Source: CAZGSN01 sp964371655 (GTDB taxonomy: Bacteria > Desulfobacterota > Binatia > HRBIN30). Taken from it: a stretch of DNA of 64,000 bases. Both the position numbers and the translations under genes were made by a program. Below are positions 9,038 through 19,237 of this stretch, piece after piece (positions within the stretch are counted from its first letter, which is position 1; every line of letters starts with the position of its first letter). The DNA is taken from assembly GCA_964371655.1 (NCBI GenBank), contig CAYJOD010000001.1:1-64000 (forward strand), given 5' to 3'. The notes below the pieces were generated by a model. That model made no database searches. It worked only from the letters and a program-made list of their open reading frames with translations, and was not told the origin of the DNA.

Positions 9038-9163
9038 GGCTTTGCACATAAACTCGGTCTTCATCTTTCTTGCCCGTGCCCTTGCCGTTGCCGTTGCCCA
9101 TTCTGGCTGATGTTTCCGGACGGGCAACGGCAAGGGCAAAGGCAAGGGTTTATGTGCAAAGCC
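9038..9163. mobile_element. MITE-like element with 16-bp terminal inverted repeats and 9-bp target duplication
   Basis: The ends are GGCTTTGCACATAAAC (9038-9053) and its exact reverse complement (9148-9163). The interior is also nearly self-complementary (TGCCCTTGCCGTTGCC against GGCAACGGCAAGGGCA). The 9-mer GCTGTGATG occurs directly before (9029-9037) and after (9164-9172), as expected of a target-site duplication. It has no coding capacity. A second member is at 34798-35018. Confidence 0.8.
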
Positions 9164-9186
9164 GCTGTGATGATACCGAAAACATC

Positions 9187-9352
9187 AATTGGAACCGCGG
9201 ATGGACACGGATTCACGCGGATTGCCGGTACTTCGACTCGGGGACGCAGGCATCCAAATGTGTTGAGCCACCGAGTGACCAATCAGCGATTTCCCCAAGA
9301 TACTCTCGCTTCATCCGTGTCCATCGGCGTTCATCCGCGGTTCAACTATTCT
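9187..9352. repeat. Dispersed repeat family B (GAACCGCGGATG type), inverted pair
   Basis: GGAACCGCGGATGGACACGG (about 9191) is mirrored by CATCCGCGGTTCAAC at about 9336-9350. The left arm with flanking AACATCAATT and GCCGGTACT recurs in opposite orientation at 31499-31552. The rest of 8639-9433 holds family A and the MITE. Confidence 0.75.
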
Positions 9353-9433
9353 TTTCCGGCTGAGATCAGGATCAAATTCACGTATCGATTTCGAGCCGGG
9401 GCTGGTCAACACCGCCCTTGGCTCTGCCGCATC

Positions 9434-10849
9434 CTACGCCTTGCTCACCTTCCAGATCGTACCGGTCGGACCATCTTCGAGGACGATACCCTTCCCCTTG
9501 AGCTCATCGCGGATGGCGTCGGCGCGCTTGAAGTCCTTGGCCTTGCGCGCCGCCAGGCGCTCGGCAATCAAGCGCTCGACTTCGACGGGACTAATCTCAG
9601 CATCCGCCAAATGCACCTGCTTGCCATGCGCCAGGAACGCGGCGGGATCGGCCGTCCCAATTCCCGTTACCTCGCCCATCTTGCGCACCGCGCTGCACAA
9701 GCTCGCCGCCGCCTGCAAGCGCCTGTCGTCGAGGTTCTTGTTGATGGCGCGAATGCTGTCGAAGAGCACCGCCAGGGCGCGTGCCGTGTTCAAGTCGTCG
9801 TCCATCGCCTCGCGAAACTGAGCCAGGGTTGGCGCGTCGGCTTGCGCACGGCGCGAGCCGCTCTCCGCATCGGCGCGTGCGAGCGCCTCGTACACGCGGG
9901 TGAGCGCCCGCGCCGCCTCGTCGAGGCGATCGGGACCGAACTCGAGCTGGCTGCGGTAGTGCGTGCCGATCACGAACAGGCGCAGCGCCTCGCCCCCGGC
10001 CCGTTGCGCCGCTTCCTGCACGGTCATGAAGTTACCGAGAGACTTCGACATCTTCTCGTCGCCGATGTTCACCATGCCGTTGTGCACCCAGTAGTTGGCG
10101 AAGGCGCAGCCGTGTGCTCCTTCCGACTGGGCAATCTCGTTCTCGTGATGCGGGAAGATCAGGTCGCTGCCACCACCGTGGATGTCGAACGGTTGGCCGA
10201 GGTAACGCGAGCTCATCGCCGAACACTCGATATGCCAGCCGGGCCGACCCTTGCCCCACGGGCTCTCCCACCACGGCTCGCCCGGCTTGCTCGCCTTCCA
10301 AAGCGCGAAGTCCATCGCGAAGCGTTTGCGCTCATCGACCTCGATCCGCGCCCCCGCCATCATGTCTTCGAGCTTGCGCTTGGCGAGCTTACCGTACTCC
10401 GCAAACTTCTCGACGGCGAAGTAGACGTCGCCATCGACGGGATAGGCGAGGCCCTTGCGTTCCAGCTCTTGAATGAGCTCGATCATGCCGGCGATGTTTT
10501 CGGTGGCACGCGGCTCGACGTCCGGCGGCAGGCAGCCCAGAGCGCGAATGTCCTCCGCGAAAGCCCGGATGTTCGCCGACACCAGGTCGTCGGTGCTGAT
10601 GCCCGCATCCTGGGCGCGCTTGATGATCTTGTCGTCGACGTCGGTGAAATTGCGTACGAAGGTCACGTCGTATCCGAGGAAGCGCAGGTAACGATACAAG
10701 ACGTCGAAGGTCACCAGGGCGCGCGCATGTCCGATATGCGAGCGGTCGTAGACAGTGACGCCGCATACGTACATGCCGACTTTGCCGGCAACGATCGGAA
10801 CGAACTCTTCGAGCCGCCCCGATAGGGTATTGTGGAGTTTTAGAGGCAT
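9434..10849 (-). CDS. cysS: Cysteinyl-tRNA synthetase
   Basis: 471 residues, normal length for the family. The class I signatures are SHIGHAR (HIGH at 38-41) and KMSKSLGNF (about 270). The zinc/cysteine pocket Cys29 lies in MYVCGVTVYD. VRNFTDVDDKIIKRA, WHIECSAMS and HGGGSDLIFPHHENE are all conserved. The C-terminal RLIAERLAARKAKDFKRADAIRDEL helix is the usual anticodon-binding tail. It charges tRNA-Cys in the cytoplasm. It is followed on the minus strand by no clear operon partner; acs is upstream across a repeat. Confidence 0.97.
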   Translation of the reverse strand: MPLKLHNTLSGRLEEFVPIVAGKVGMYVCGVTVYDRSHIGHARALVTFDVLYRYLRFLGYDVTFVRNFTDVDDKIIKRAQDAGISTDDLVSANIRAFAEDIRALGCLPPDVEPRATENIAGMIELIQELERKGLAYPVDGDVYFAVEKFAEYGKLAKRKLEDMMAGARIEVDERKRFAMDFALWKASKPGEPWWESPWGKGRPGWHIECSAMSSRYLGQPFDIHGGGSDLIFPHHENEIAQSEGAHGCAFANYWVHNGMVNIGDEKMSKSLGNFMTVQEAAQRAGGEALRLFVIGTHYRSQLEFGPDRLDEAARALTRVYEALARADAESGSRRAQADAPTLAQFREAMDDDLNTARALAVLFDSIRAINKNLDDRRLQAAASLCSAVRKMGEVTGIGTADPAAFLAHGKQVHLADAEISPVEVERLIAERLAARKAKDFKRADAIRDELKGKGIVLEDGPTGTIWKVSKA

Positions 10850-10857
10850 GGTTTCTT

Positions 10858-10932
10858 TTGGGTTCGGGGGTTCGGGAGTGCTGGGGTTCTGGAGTGCGGG
10901 AGTGCTGGGGTGCGGGAGTGCTGGGGTCGCGA
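10858..10932. repeat. Short tandem repeat (GGGAGTGCTGGGGT)
   Basis: The imperfect units GTTCGGGAGTGCTGGGGTTCTGGAGTGC recur between cysS and acs. This is a simple low-complexity spacer. Confidence 0.7.
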
Positions 10933-10934
10933 TT

Positions 10935-12881
<1,947 letters not shown>

Positions 12882-12910
12882 GTTTCACCTCGATGGATTC
12901 CGGTGCTTGG

Positions 12911-13060
12911 TCGTGGGTCAGTTTGATTGTCATTCCGAGCCGTCGCAATTTCCGCGGCGAGGAATCTTCCGGGGCCACGGTGGGCACTACATTCCACTGC
13001 AGATCCCTCGCTCCGCTCGGGATGACATCGGGCAAAAACATCAAACTGACCCACCATCCG
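12911..13060. repeat. Dispersed repeat family C
   Basis: It runs from GTGGGTCAGTTTGATTGTCA through GAATCTTCCGGGGCCACGGTGG to GATCCCTCGCTCCGCTCGGG. The inner part recurs in reverse at 30870-30970 and the outer end in reverse at 31428-31472. Confidence 0.75.
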
Positions 13061-13122
13061 ATGCTTCGTCGGCGCGCGCTCGCCACATAGACAACACGAT
13101 CGAGCTCGGCGCGTGGCCGCGC

Positions 13123-13512
13123 TCAGTTTACCGCGCGCGGCTCGGCCAACGTGAATGGGGCGATCGCCGCGTCGAAGTGCTCACCCGAATCGGTCACCAT
13201 CTGATAGCTGCCCTCCATGGTGCCGAACGGCGTCTCCAGAGGGCAAGCCGACGTGTATTCGAACTCCTCACCCGGAGCCAGCGTCGGTTGCTCGCCGACG
13301 ACGCCGGCACCGTTCACCTCACCGACACGGCCGTTGGCGTCGGTAATGATCCAGTGCCGACTGACCAACTGCACCGTGGCTTCGCCGTCGTTGGCGATGC
13401 GCACGGTGTAGGCGAAGAACCACTGTCCCTCCTCAGGAGAGGAACGCTCCGCCACGTAGGCGGATTCCACGGACACGCGAATGCCGCGCGTGACTGCCTG
13501 CGAGGAAAACAC
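13123..13512 (-). CDS. apaG: ApaG domain protein
   Basis: 129 residues with the family pattern: VESAYVAERSSPEEGQWFFAYTVRIANDGEATVQLVSRHWIITDANGRV, a GxGVVGEQPTLAPGE turn and CPLETPFGTMEGSYQMV. ApaG is a small fibronectin-III-like beta-sandwich protein found across proteobacteria and linked to cation or diadenosine tetraphosphate phenotypes; its biochemical role is not settled. It stands alone here, not beside ksgA or apaH as in enterics. Confidence 0.93.
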   Translation of the reverse strand: MFSSQAVTRGIRVSVESAYVAERSSPEEGQWFFAYTVRIANDGEATVQLVSRHWIITDANGRVGEVNGAGVVGEQPTLAPGEEFEYTSACPLETPFGTMEGSYQMVTDSGEHFDAAIAPFTLAEPRAVN

Positions 13513-13521
13513 TGTCAGTCT

Positions 13522-13627
13522 AGGGTTCCAGGGTTCTAGGGTTCTAGGGTTCTAGGGTTCGGGGGTTCGAGCCATGCGGCCTCTGCCCACCCTCGAACCC
13601 TCGGCCCCTTGAACCCTCGAACCCTAT
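13522..13627. repeat. Tandem AGGGTTCT repeat with inverted counterpart
   Basis: Four AGGGTTC(T/C) octamers at 13522-13560 face several CGAACCCT copies at about 13592-13627, so the stretch can fold back on itself. It looks telomere-like but is just a short low-complexity repeat between two minus-strand genes. Confidence 0.7.
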
Positions 13628-13632
13628 CTTGC

Positions 13633-14394
13633 TTAGAATCCCTTTACCTGCGCGGCGCGATCGTACAGGTGGTACACCAAGCCCCAACCCGCCAACACGA
13701 TGATCCCGTAGGCGATCGGGTGGGTCGCCCAGCCGAGGTTGTGTTGATTGAGCATGAAGAACACCAGGGGCACGGAAAGATACGTGTTGTGGCGCGAGCG
13801 CAGGCCGGCCAAGCCGACCAGCGCCGCATCCGGAGCCTCGCCGTTCTTGATCGCGGTGATGATCTTCTGCTGTGCGGGCCAGATTCTAAACCACACGTTG
13901 AAGGCCATGATCGTCCCAAAGGCTGACCCCAGATGGATCATGACTCCGCGCGGCCCAAAGCCGGCGAGTTGGAACACAAACGCCAAGCCGATCGACAGCA
14001 CCAGGCCGACGACAAACGCGGTGCGCAGCTCCTTCATCGCCGCCTTGACCAGGGCATCGTAGATGAACGGCGAAGCAAGCACGATGCCGAACATCAGCAC
14101 GGTCGCCAGGCCGATGGACCCGCCAACGGGATCCAGGAGGGCAAGGCGTCCATGGTAAAACACCATCAACAACAGCAGGACGCCGAAGATCCAAGTAACC
14201 GCCGCACCCCAACGGAACCAGAACAGCGCCCGCGGCCGTAGCTCGGGCACCACCTTGCGCTTGGATTCGGCGTCGAGCGTGGCTTCGAAGCCGGCATTGG
14301 CGAAGTTGAAGAAGTACAGAAACCCGATCCACATAATGCCGGCCAGCACGTGAAACCAACGAAAGATCGACTCTAGGAAACTCATCACGTCCAT
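13633..14394 (-). CDS. Membrane protein with urate hydroxylase PuuD-like (urate oxidase N-terminal) domain
   Basis: The start is set at 14394 because AAGGAG stands 7 bases before it; the frame upstream to 14517 lacks a site and is not hydrophobic. The 253-residue product has about seven membrane segments (WFHVLAGIMWIGFLYFFNF, WIFGVLLLLMVFY, ATVLMFGIVLASPF, FVVGLVLSIGLAFVFQL, GSAFGTIMAFNVWFRIWP, IIVLAGWGLVYHL). HVLAGIMWIG and the His/Trp pattern match the PF06181 family, where some members carry a cytochrome c tail. That tail is absent here. Urate is the family substrate in PuuD; whether it is so in this short form is inference. Confidence 0.75.
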   Translation of the reverse strand: MDVMSFLESIFRWFHVLAGIMWIGFLYFFNFANAGFEATLDAESKRKVVPELRPRALFWFRWGAAVTWIFGVLLLLMVFYHGRLALLDPVGGSIGLATVLMFGIVLASPFIYDALVKAAMKELRTAFVVGLVLSIGLAFVFQLAGFGPRGVMIHLGSAFGTIMAFNVWFRIWPAQQKIITAIKNGEAPDAALVGLAGLRSRHNTYLSVPLVFFMLNQHNLGWATHPIAYGIIVLAGWGLVYHLYDRAAQVKGF

Positions 14395-14680
14395 ACGTAA
14401 TCTCCTTAAATAGGCAACCAGTGACAAAGAGTTGTAAGATTCGAACGAGCGCTTCGAGTTAATCGCGCCGATTTGGAATGTCAAGGCAACGTCGGCGTTG
14501 GCCCAAGCCTCCGGCAAGCCACTGATCGCTTTTCAGCCCCCGAGGGGGCCGTTGGATCTCGATCCACGATCGTACTGTTCCCGTGCCGCTTTGCGTCCCT
14601 CGCTAACGGACACTTCTCACGGCCGCTCGGTGAATCACCAATGGCTCGGTGCGAGCTCGATCGAAAACATCTTCTCTCTT

Positions 14681-14694
14681 GATACACCTGTATC
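14681..14694. promoter_or_regulatory. Palindrome upstream of the chromate cassette
   Basis: GATACA-CC-TGTATC is a perfect dyad 34 bases before the GTG of the chrB remnant. ChrB is a chromate-responsive repressor in some bacteria, so this may be a relic operator. The rest of 14395-14727 shows no gene. Confidence 0.35.
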
Positions 14695-14727
14695 TATATG
14701 TGGTTCACTTGCACCTGAGGTAACTTC

Positions 14728-14952
14728 GTGCCCGACACACCTGAGCCTCGCTGGCTGTTGCTAATTCACCGGGTCCCGCCCAAGCCGAATTATTTCCGGG
14801 TCAAGATCTGGCGGCGCCTGCCGCAGCTGAACGAAAGGAGACCGCATATGCGCAAGGATATTTTCATCATGGTGCCGTTGTTGGTGTTGGCCGCTGCAGC
14901 GCAATCGGTGATCGCGGCGGAGAGCCCGACGCTCGACACTCAGAAGCGCTAG
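14728..14952 (+). pseudogene. Remnant: ChrB N-terminus joined to a signal-peptide fragment
   Basis: A 74-codon frame from a GTG with TGAGGT before it. Residues 1-37 (PEPRWLLLIHRVPPKPNYFRVKIWRRL) are the start of chromate-resistance protein ChrB, which is normally around 300 residues. From the ATG at 14848 (preceded by AAAGGAG) the sequence changes to MRKDIFIMVPLLVLAAAAQSVIAA, a signal peptide followed by ESPTLDTQKR, which resembles the start of an exported FKBP-type isomerase. It then stops 14 bases before chrA. Both pieces look like truncated ends of two different genes fused by deletion or recombination. The 34-residue piece may still be translated. Confidence 0.6.
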
Positions 14953-14966
14953 GGTGAGAGCCATTC

Positions 14967-16151
14967 ATGAACACCACGGCCCCCGCAGCAGCGGCCACAA
15001 CGTCTGAGGCAGTCCCCTGCACGCTTCGAGAGTTCCTCACGTACTTCGTGCGGTTGGGAACATTCGGCTTCGGCGGGCCGATTGCGCTCGCCGGCTACAT
15101 GCAGCGCGACCTGGTTGAGCGGCGCAAGTGGATCTCGAAACAGGACTACATCGAGGGACTGGCCCTGGCGCAGCTGGCACCCGGGCCCCTCGCGGCGCAG
15201 CTCGCGATCTACCTCGGGTGGGTGCGTGCCGGGAATCTCGGCGCGACGTTGGTTAGCGCGGCGTTCATCCTACCGTCGTTCCTGATGGTACTGGCGCTCT
15301 CGGCGGTCTACGTGCGCTTCGGTGGGCTACCGTGGATGCAGGGCGTGTTCTACGGCATCGGCGCGGCCGTCATCGCCATCATTGGACGTAGCGCTTACAA
15401 GCTCGTGCGCATGACGCTCGCCAAGGATTGGCTGCTGTGGGCGTTGTTCGGGCTCAGCGCAGTTGTCACGGCGTGGACCGAGAGCGAAGTCGTCTGGCTC
15501 TTCGTCCTGAGCGGGGTGGTCGCACTCGTCGTTAAAACGCGGCCGCAGCTAGGCGGGCGAGCAACAGCCCTCGTGTTTGCGCCGACGTGGCTTATAGCGG
15601 GGCTCGCGGGACCAGCGGATGTAGGGACGCTCTGGAAGATCGCCCTGTACTTCGCCGAAGCGGGGGCATTCGTGTTCGGCAGCGGGCTGGCGATCGTGCC
15701 GTTTCTCTATGGTGGCGTGGTAGGGCAATTTCACTGGCTGACCGAGCGCCAGTTCGTGGATGCGGTTGCGGTCGCCATGATCACGCCCGGGCCGGTGGTC
15801 ATCACTGTCGCCTTCATCGGTTACCTGGTCGCAGGGCCGATCGGCGCAACGCTGGCTGCGATCGGCGTGTTCCTGCCGTGCTACCTGTTTGTGGTTATCC
15901 CGGCGCAGTACTTTCGGCGCTCTGCCCAGAATCCAAAGGTGAAGGCTTTCGTGGACGGAGTGACCGCCGCGGCCACAGGTGCGATTGCCGGTGCCGCGTT
16001 CGTGCTCGGCCGGCGGGCCATTGTCGACGTGCCGACCGTCCTCATAGGGTTCGCCACGTTGCTGGCGCTCGTCTACGTGCGGAGGATTCCAGAACCTGTT
16101 GTCATTCTGGCCGCCGGCGGGGTTGGGCTTCTGGTCAAGGGATATCCTTGA
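14967..16151 (+). CDS. chrA: Chromate transporter ChrA
   Basis: 394 residues, the long two-domain form. Each half has the CHR signature: FVRLGTFGFGGPIALAGYMQRDLV...QLAPGPLAAQLAIYLGW in the first, FAEAGAFVFGSGLAIVPFLY...AVAMITPGPVVITVAFIGYL in the second. About ten to twelve hydrophobic helices. It exports chromate from the cytoplasm by proton antiport. Its stop overlaps the next short frame (ATGA), so the downstream frames are translationally coupled. The flanking genes are fragments of a chromate/metal cassette, so chrA is likely horizontally acquired. Confidence 0.95.
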   Translation: MNTTAPAAAATTSEAVPCTLREFLTYFVRLGTFGFGGPIALAGYMQRDLVERRKWISKQDYIEGLALAQLAPGPLAAQLAIYLGWVRAGNLGATLVSAAFILPSFLMVLALSAVYVRFGGLPWMQGVFYGIGAAVIAIIGRSAYKLVRMTLAKDWLLWALFGLSAVVTAWTESEVVWLFVLSGVVALVVKTRPQLGGRATALVFAPTWLIAGLAGPADVGTLWKIALYFAEAGAFVFGSGLAIVPFLYGGVVGQFHWLTERQFVDAVAVAMITPGPVVITVAFIGYLVAGPIGATLAAIGVFLPCYLFVVIPAQYFRRSAQNPKVKAFVDGVTAAATGAIAGAAFVLGRRAIVDVPTVLIGFATLLALVYVRRIPEPVVILAAGGVGLLVKGYP

Positions 16152-16276
16152 TGCACCCAGCACTCTGGCACGTCGCGCTCTTCAGCGATGCGGGCAAGGT
16201 AGGACTGTGGACCAAGGCGGACTCGGTCACCTACTTTGATGATCTGAGCGCGACCGCACTCGGGGGCCAGCCATGA
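16151..16276 (+). pseudogene. C-terminal fragment of a DUF1080/LamG-type protein
   Basis: A 41-codon frame overlapping chrA and the next gene by 4 bases at each end (ATGA junctions). DAGKVGLWTKADSVTYFDDL matches the C-terminal strand block of 3-keto-disaccharide hydrolase (DUF1080)/concanavalin-like proteins, which are about 200 residues long. Only this end is present. It is probably the remainder of a gene that once sat between chrA and the yncE-like gene. Confidence 0.55.
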
Positions 16277-17262
16277 GCCGTGGCACACTGCTGCTTGGCG
16301 TCGCGGTGATCTTCACAGGAGGGGTAGCCCTTGCCCAGGAATCGGTACCACTGCGCCTGGTGCAAAGGATTGCCCTGCCGAATATGGAGGGACGTATCGA
16401 CCATCTGACGGTCGACCTCAAGAGTCAGCGCCTCTTCGTCGCAGCACTTGGCAACAACAGTGTTGAAGTCATCGATCTGCACACTGGAACCCGGGTCCGG
16501 AGCCTCACCGGCTTCCATGAACCGCAGGGCATAATCTTCCTCGGAAATCTGGGAAGACTCTTCGTCAGCAACGGCGGCACCGGGGCGGTCGACATCTTGG
16601 ACGGCGTGAGCCTGCAACCCGTCGGCGCGATTCGGTTGCGCGACGACGCCGACAACCTCCGCTACGATGCGGCCACGGCGCAGCTCTACGTTGGCTACGG
16701 CGACGGAGCGTTGGGCATTGTCGATGCGATAGACGGAAGACAGGTGGGGGAAGTGCAGCTCGCGGCGCACCCTGAATCGTTCCAGTTGGAGAACGCCGGG
16801 GGCCGAATCTTCGTAAACGTGCCGAAGGCAAAGCACATCGCGGTTGTTGACCGAGCGACACGGCGGGTGGTGGCGACCTGGGCGCTGCCAACGGCACAAG
16901 CCAACTTTCCCATGGATCTGGATGAAGAGAATCACCGCCTGTTCATCGGGTTTCGGCAGCCCGCAAAGCTCGCCGCCTTCGACACCGAGTCAGGAAAGAT
17001 AGTGGCAAGCCTCGACTGCGCGGGTGATCCCGATGATCTGTTCTACGACCGAGAGCGGAATCGTATCTACCTGTCGGGCGGCGAGGGTTTCGTTGATGTG
17101 TTCGCACAGCACGACGCCGACCACTACGCACGGACCGCGAAACTGCCGACGGCCGTCGGTGCTCGCACGTCGCTGCTGGTTCCGGCGCTACGGCGGTTCT
17201 ACTTGGCGGTGCCGCACCGTGGCAAACAAGCCGCCGAGATCCGAGTGTACGATGTCCAGTAA
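16273..17262 (+). CDS. Periplasmic YncE-like beta-propeller protein
   Basis: 329 residues. A signal peptide (residues 1-22, ending ALA-QE) is followed by six or seven propeller-type repeats such as GRIDHLTVDLKSQRLFVAALGNNSVEVIDLHTG and DNLRYDAATAQLYVGYGDGALGIVDAIDG. YncE/YVTN-type propellers bind ligands or DNA and are common partners of metal-efflux genes. It is coupled by an ATGA overlap to the upstream fragment and followed by an RND remnant, so it belongs to the same cassette. No catalytic residues are visible. Confidence 0.85.
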   Translation: MSRGTLLLGVAVIFTGGVALAQESVPLRLVQRIALPNMEGRIDHLTVDLKSQRLFVAALGNNSVEVIDLHTGTRVRSLTGFHEPQGIIFLGNLGRLFVSNGGTGAVDILDGVSLQPVGAIRLRDDADNLRYDAATAQLYVGYGDGALGIVDAIDGRQVGEVQLAAHPESFQLENAGGRIFVNVPKAKHIAVVDRATRRVVATWALPTAQANFPMDLDEENHRLFIGFRQPAKLAAFDTESGKIVASLDCAGDPDDLFYDRERNRIYLSGGEGFVDVFAQHDADHYARTAKLPTAVGARTSLLVPALRRFYLAVPHRGKQAAEIRVYDVQ

Positions 17263-17282
17263 GGGGTGCGCGACTGCGTCGG

Positions 17283-17735
17283 ATGGGCGAGTCGCTCCCC
17301 GACGCAAATTGCTGCGTCGTGGTCCCGCTCGATGGGCCGCTGGTCTTTACCGCCGGCGCGCTGTCGCTGAGCATGGTGCTCGCGCCGCTCGCCAGACCGC
17401 CGTGCGGGCGAAGAAAGACATCTTGCTCTACGCGCAACGGCATCATGATGGTCTCCCACTACGAGCATCTCCAGGACGTCGAAGGCGTCTCCGTCGAAGA
17501 GTCGATCGAGCGCGGCTCGATGGAGCGGCTGTCGCCCATCCTCATGACCGCGCTCTGCGCCGGGCTCGCGCTTATCCCGCTCGTGATCGCCGGGGGCCAG
17601 CCGGGAAACGAGATCCAGGCGCCCATGGGCGTGGTGATCCTCGGCGGGCTCCTGTCCTCGACCGCGCTCAACATGCTGGTGGTACCGGCGCTCTACCTGC
17701 GCTTTGGCTCTGTTAGGGCGACTGCGGTAGACTAA
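17283..17735 (+). pseudogene. Truncated heavy-metal efflux RND transporter (CusA/CzcA-like), C-terminal end
   Basis: The 150-codon frame carries VFTAGALSLSMV and, after a scrambled stretch (about residues 33-50), RNGIMMVSHYEHLQDVEGVSVEESIERGSMERLSPILMTALCAGLALIPLVI and GGLLSSTALNMLVVPALYLRFG. These are the last membrane helices of a CusA/CzcA pump, normally over 1000 residues. The middle shows frameshift scars: part of the pump reads in another frame as RAKKDILLYAQRH. It is nonfunctional and marks where the cassette was cut. Confidence 0.8.
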
Positions 17736-17935
17736 CGCGCTCCAGGAAAGGCAGCGTCAGCCGGTACGTGCACACGCTTCGGACGCAGGTCACGCGCCTT
17801 TGAGCCGTAGGTCGACCCGTACGGATCTGGGCCTCGGTGGCGATGGCTCTCCCCTCCTAGGTGTCGTCGCCCTCCGTCAGCTGACGGAGATTCAACCCGA
17901 AACACTCACTTGCCGTCTGTGGTGACTGATGCGCC

Positions 17936-18090
17936 CTTCGAGACGGCGCCAATCCCTCGATACGCGGCCAGAAGAAGGCCGCTACTCGGGACGATCGGAC
18001 AACTGGCGGCTCCTCAGATGTAACGACAGTTGCACCAATTTTCCCCGTTCGCCCTGAGGCGGCCGTCTTCTCAGGCCGCGTCTCGAAAGG
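17936..18090. repeat. Dispersed palindromic repeat, family A
   Basis: CCCTCGATACGCGGCCAGAA ... GGCCGCTACTCGGGACGATCGG followed by TTCGCCCTGAGGCGGCCGTC. Same family as 8677-8890. It fills most of the 17736-18142 gap. Confidence 0.75.
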
Positions 18091-18142
18091 CGCACTCTGC
18101 CAGACTGATCGCGACCGGGCAGTCCAACTGATGTTTTCCGGC

Positions 18143-18526
18143 TCAATTTGCCGTGGCCCTGAAGGCTGCCGTCGTCGGCGCCAGCGCCCGCGCCGGTTCG
18201 GCCGCGACGGCGAGAAATGACGTCAGGTCATCGATGTACGGAGCCAGATGCGGCAGTGCCAACATCGCCTTGCTGTCGCGCTGCGGCGTGTAGCCGGCGG
18301 GATACTGAGCGCGCAGGACACGCGCCTCGATCAGCTCGCGCGAGGAGCCGGCGACCGGCGGGCCGGTGCGTCCCGTCAGGCTCGGATCGCTGTTGTGACA
18401 CGTCGTACAGGCCGACAGGTACACGCGTCGGCCGCGTTCGGCTGGCGTGGTCGGCATCGCCTCCGAGCAGCCGACCACAACCAGCAGCGCGCACCCGATT
18501 CCAACTTGCAGGTACCGGTGCAACAT
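18143..18526 (-). CDS. Lipoprotein c-type cytochrome, single heme
   Basis: I place the start at 18526 because the next stretch is a compact lipoprotein signal (MLHRYLQVGIGCALLVVVGC, lipobox VVGC, lipidated Cys20); longer in-frame starts would overlap the divergent LON-N gene. The heme site is CTTCHN (residues 40-44) in VYLSACTTCHNSDPSL, with GPPVAGSS and a likely distal Met in SKAMLALPHLAPYIDDLTSFLA. It probably carries electrons at the membrane surface. No obvious partner lies beside it. No clear ribosome site is visible, so the start is the weakest point. Confidence 0.75.
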   Translation of the reverse strand: MLHRYLQVGIGCALLVVVGCSEAMPTTPAERGRRVYLSACTTCHNSDPSLTGRTGPPVAGSSRELIEARVLRAQYPAGYTPQRDSKAMLALPHLAPYIDDLTSFLAVAAEPARALAPTTAAFRATAN

Positions 18527-18545
18527 GCCATCCATGGCCTGACGC

Positions 18546-19190
18546 ATGGAATTTCCGAGCACCATACCGATCTTCGCGCTACCCAACATCGTCCTTTTCC
18601 CAGGCGTGCCGCTGCCCCTCCACATCTTCGAGCCGCGCTATCGCGATATGGTGCAGGATGCAATCGCCGGCCAGGCTGTCATCGGCATGGCCCTGCTGCG
18701 TGGCGATTGGCAACGCCGCTACGAAGAGCGTCCCGACATTTTCGAGGTGTGCTGCGCCGGCAAGATCGCCAACGTCGAGCAGCTACCCGACGGCAAGTAC
18801 AACATCCTGCTGCACGGTCTGCGCGAGTTCACGATCCAGCGCCACGTCTTCGACAAGACCTACCGCGAAGCCGAGATCCTCTGGCGTCCGTCGACGCCGC
18901 AGCAGCTGCCGTGTGTCGCGCGCGCCATGCTGGTCGAGCGACTGACACGTTACCTGAACGCGATCCCGTCCTCGGCCGCGCACCGCCTGTTGCGCGACGA
19001 CTCGCTGACCGATCCGATGCTCGTCAATTTTTTCTCCTACGCCATCGAGATCGACGCGCTCGAGAAACAGGGGCTACTGGAAGCCCCGACGCTGTGCGCA
19101 CGCGCCGAGCGTCTCGCCGAGTTTCTCGAGTTCCACCTGGAAGAGTCACGCATCAACGTTCCAGTCCCGGATCTGGACCGCCAACACTGA
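18546..19190 (+). CDS. LON peptidase substrate-binding (N-terminal) domain protein
   Basis: 214 residues, the usual size of stand-alone LON-N proteins, with no ATPase or protease domain. It begins PSTIPIFALPNIVLFPGVPLPLHIFEPRYRDMVQDAI, the defining motif, followed by GKIANVEQLPDGKYNILLHGLREFTI. The fold is a beta-barrel plus a helical tail and is thought to bind unfolded substrates. The gene starts 20 bases from the proposed start of the divergent cytochrome gene, so both share a promoter region. Confidence 0.92.
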   Translation: MEFPSTIPIFALPNIVLFPGVPLPLHIFEPRYRDMVQDAIAGQAVIGMALLRGDWQRRYEERPDIFEVCCAGKIANVEQLPDGKYNILLHGLREFTIQRHVFDKTYREAEILWRPSTPQQLPCVARAMLVERLTRYLNAIPSSAAHRLLRDDSLTDPMLVNFFSYAIEIDALEKQGLLEAPTLCARAERLAEFLEFHLEESRINVPVPDLDRQH

Positions 19191-19237
19191 ACCAGCGCCG
19201 CGGTCACGCCGGCGCGCCTCACGAGAGCGAGTCGCCC

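Noticed and set aside
8945..10825. 626-codon plus-strand frame opposite cysS
   Set aside because: Antisense shadow of a clear cysteinyl-tRNA synthetase, and it runs through a MITE and repeats.
13522..13627. Telomere or replication-end repeat
   Set aside because: Short internal tract between two ordinary genes, with both orientations present.
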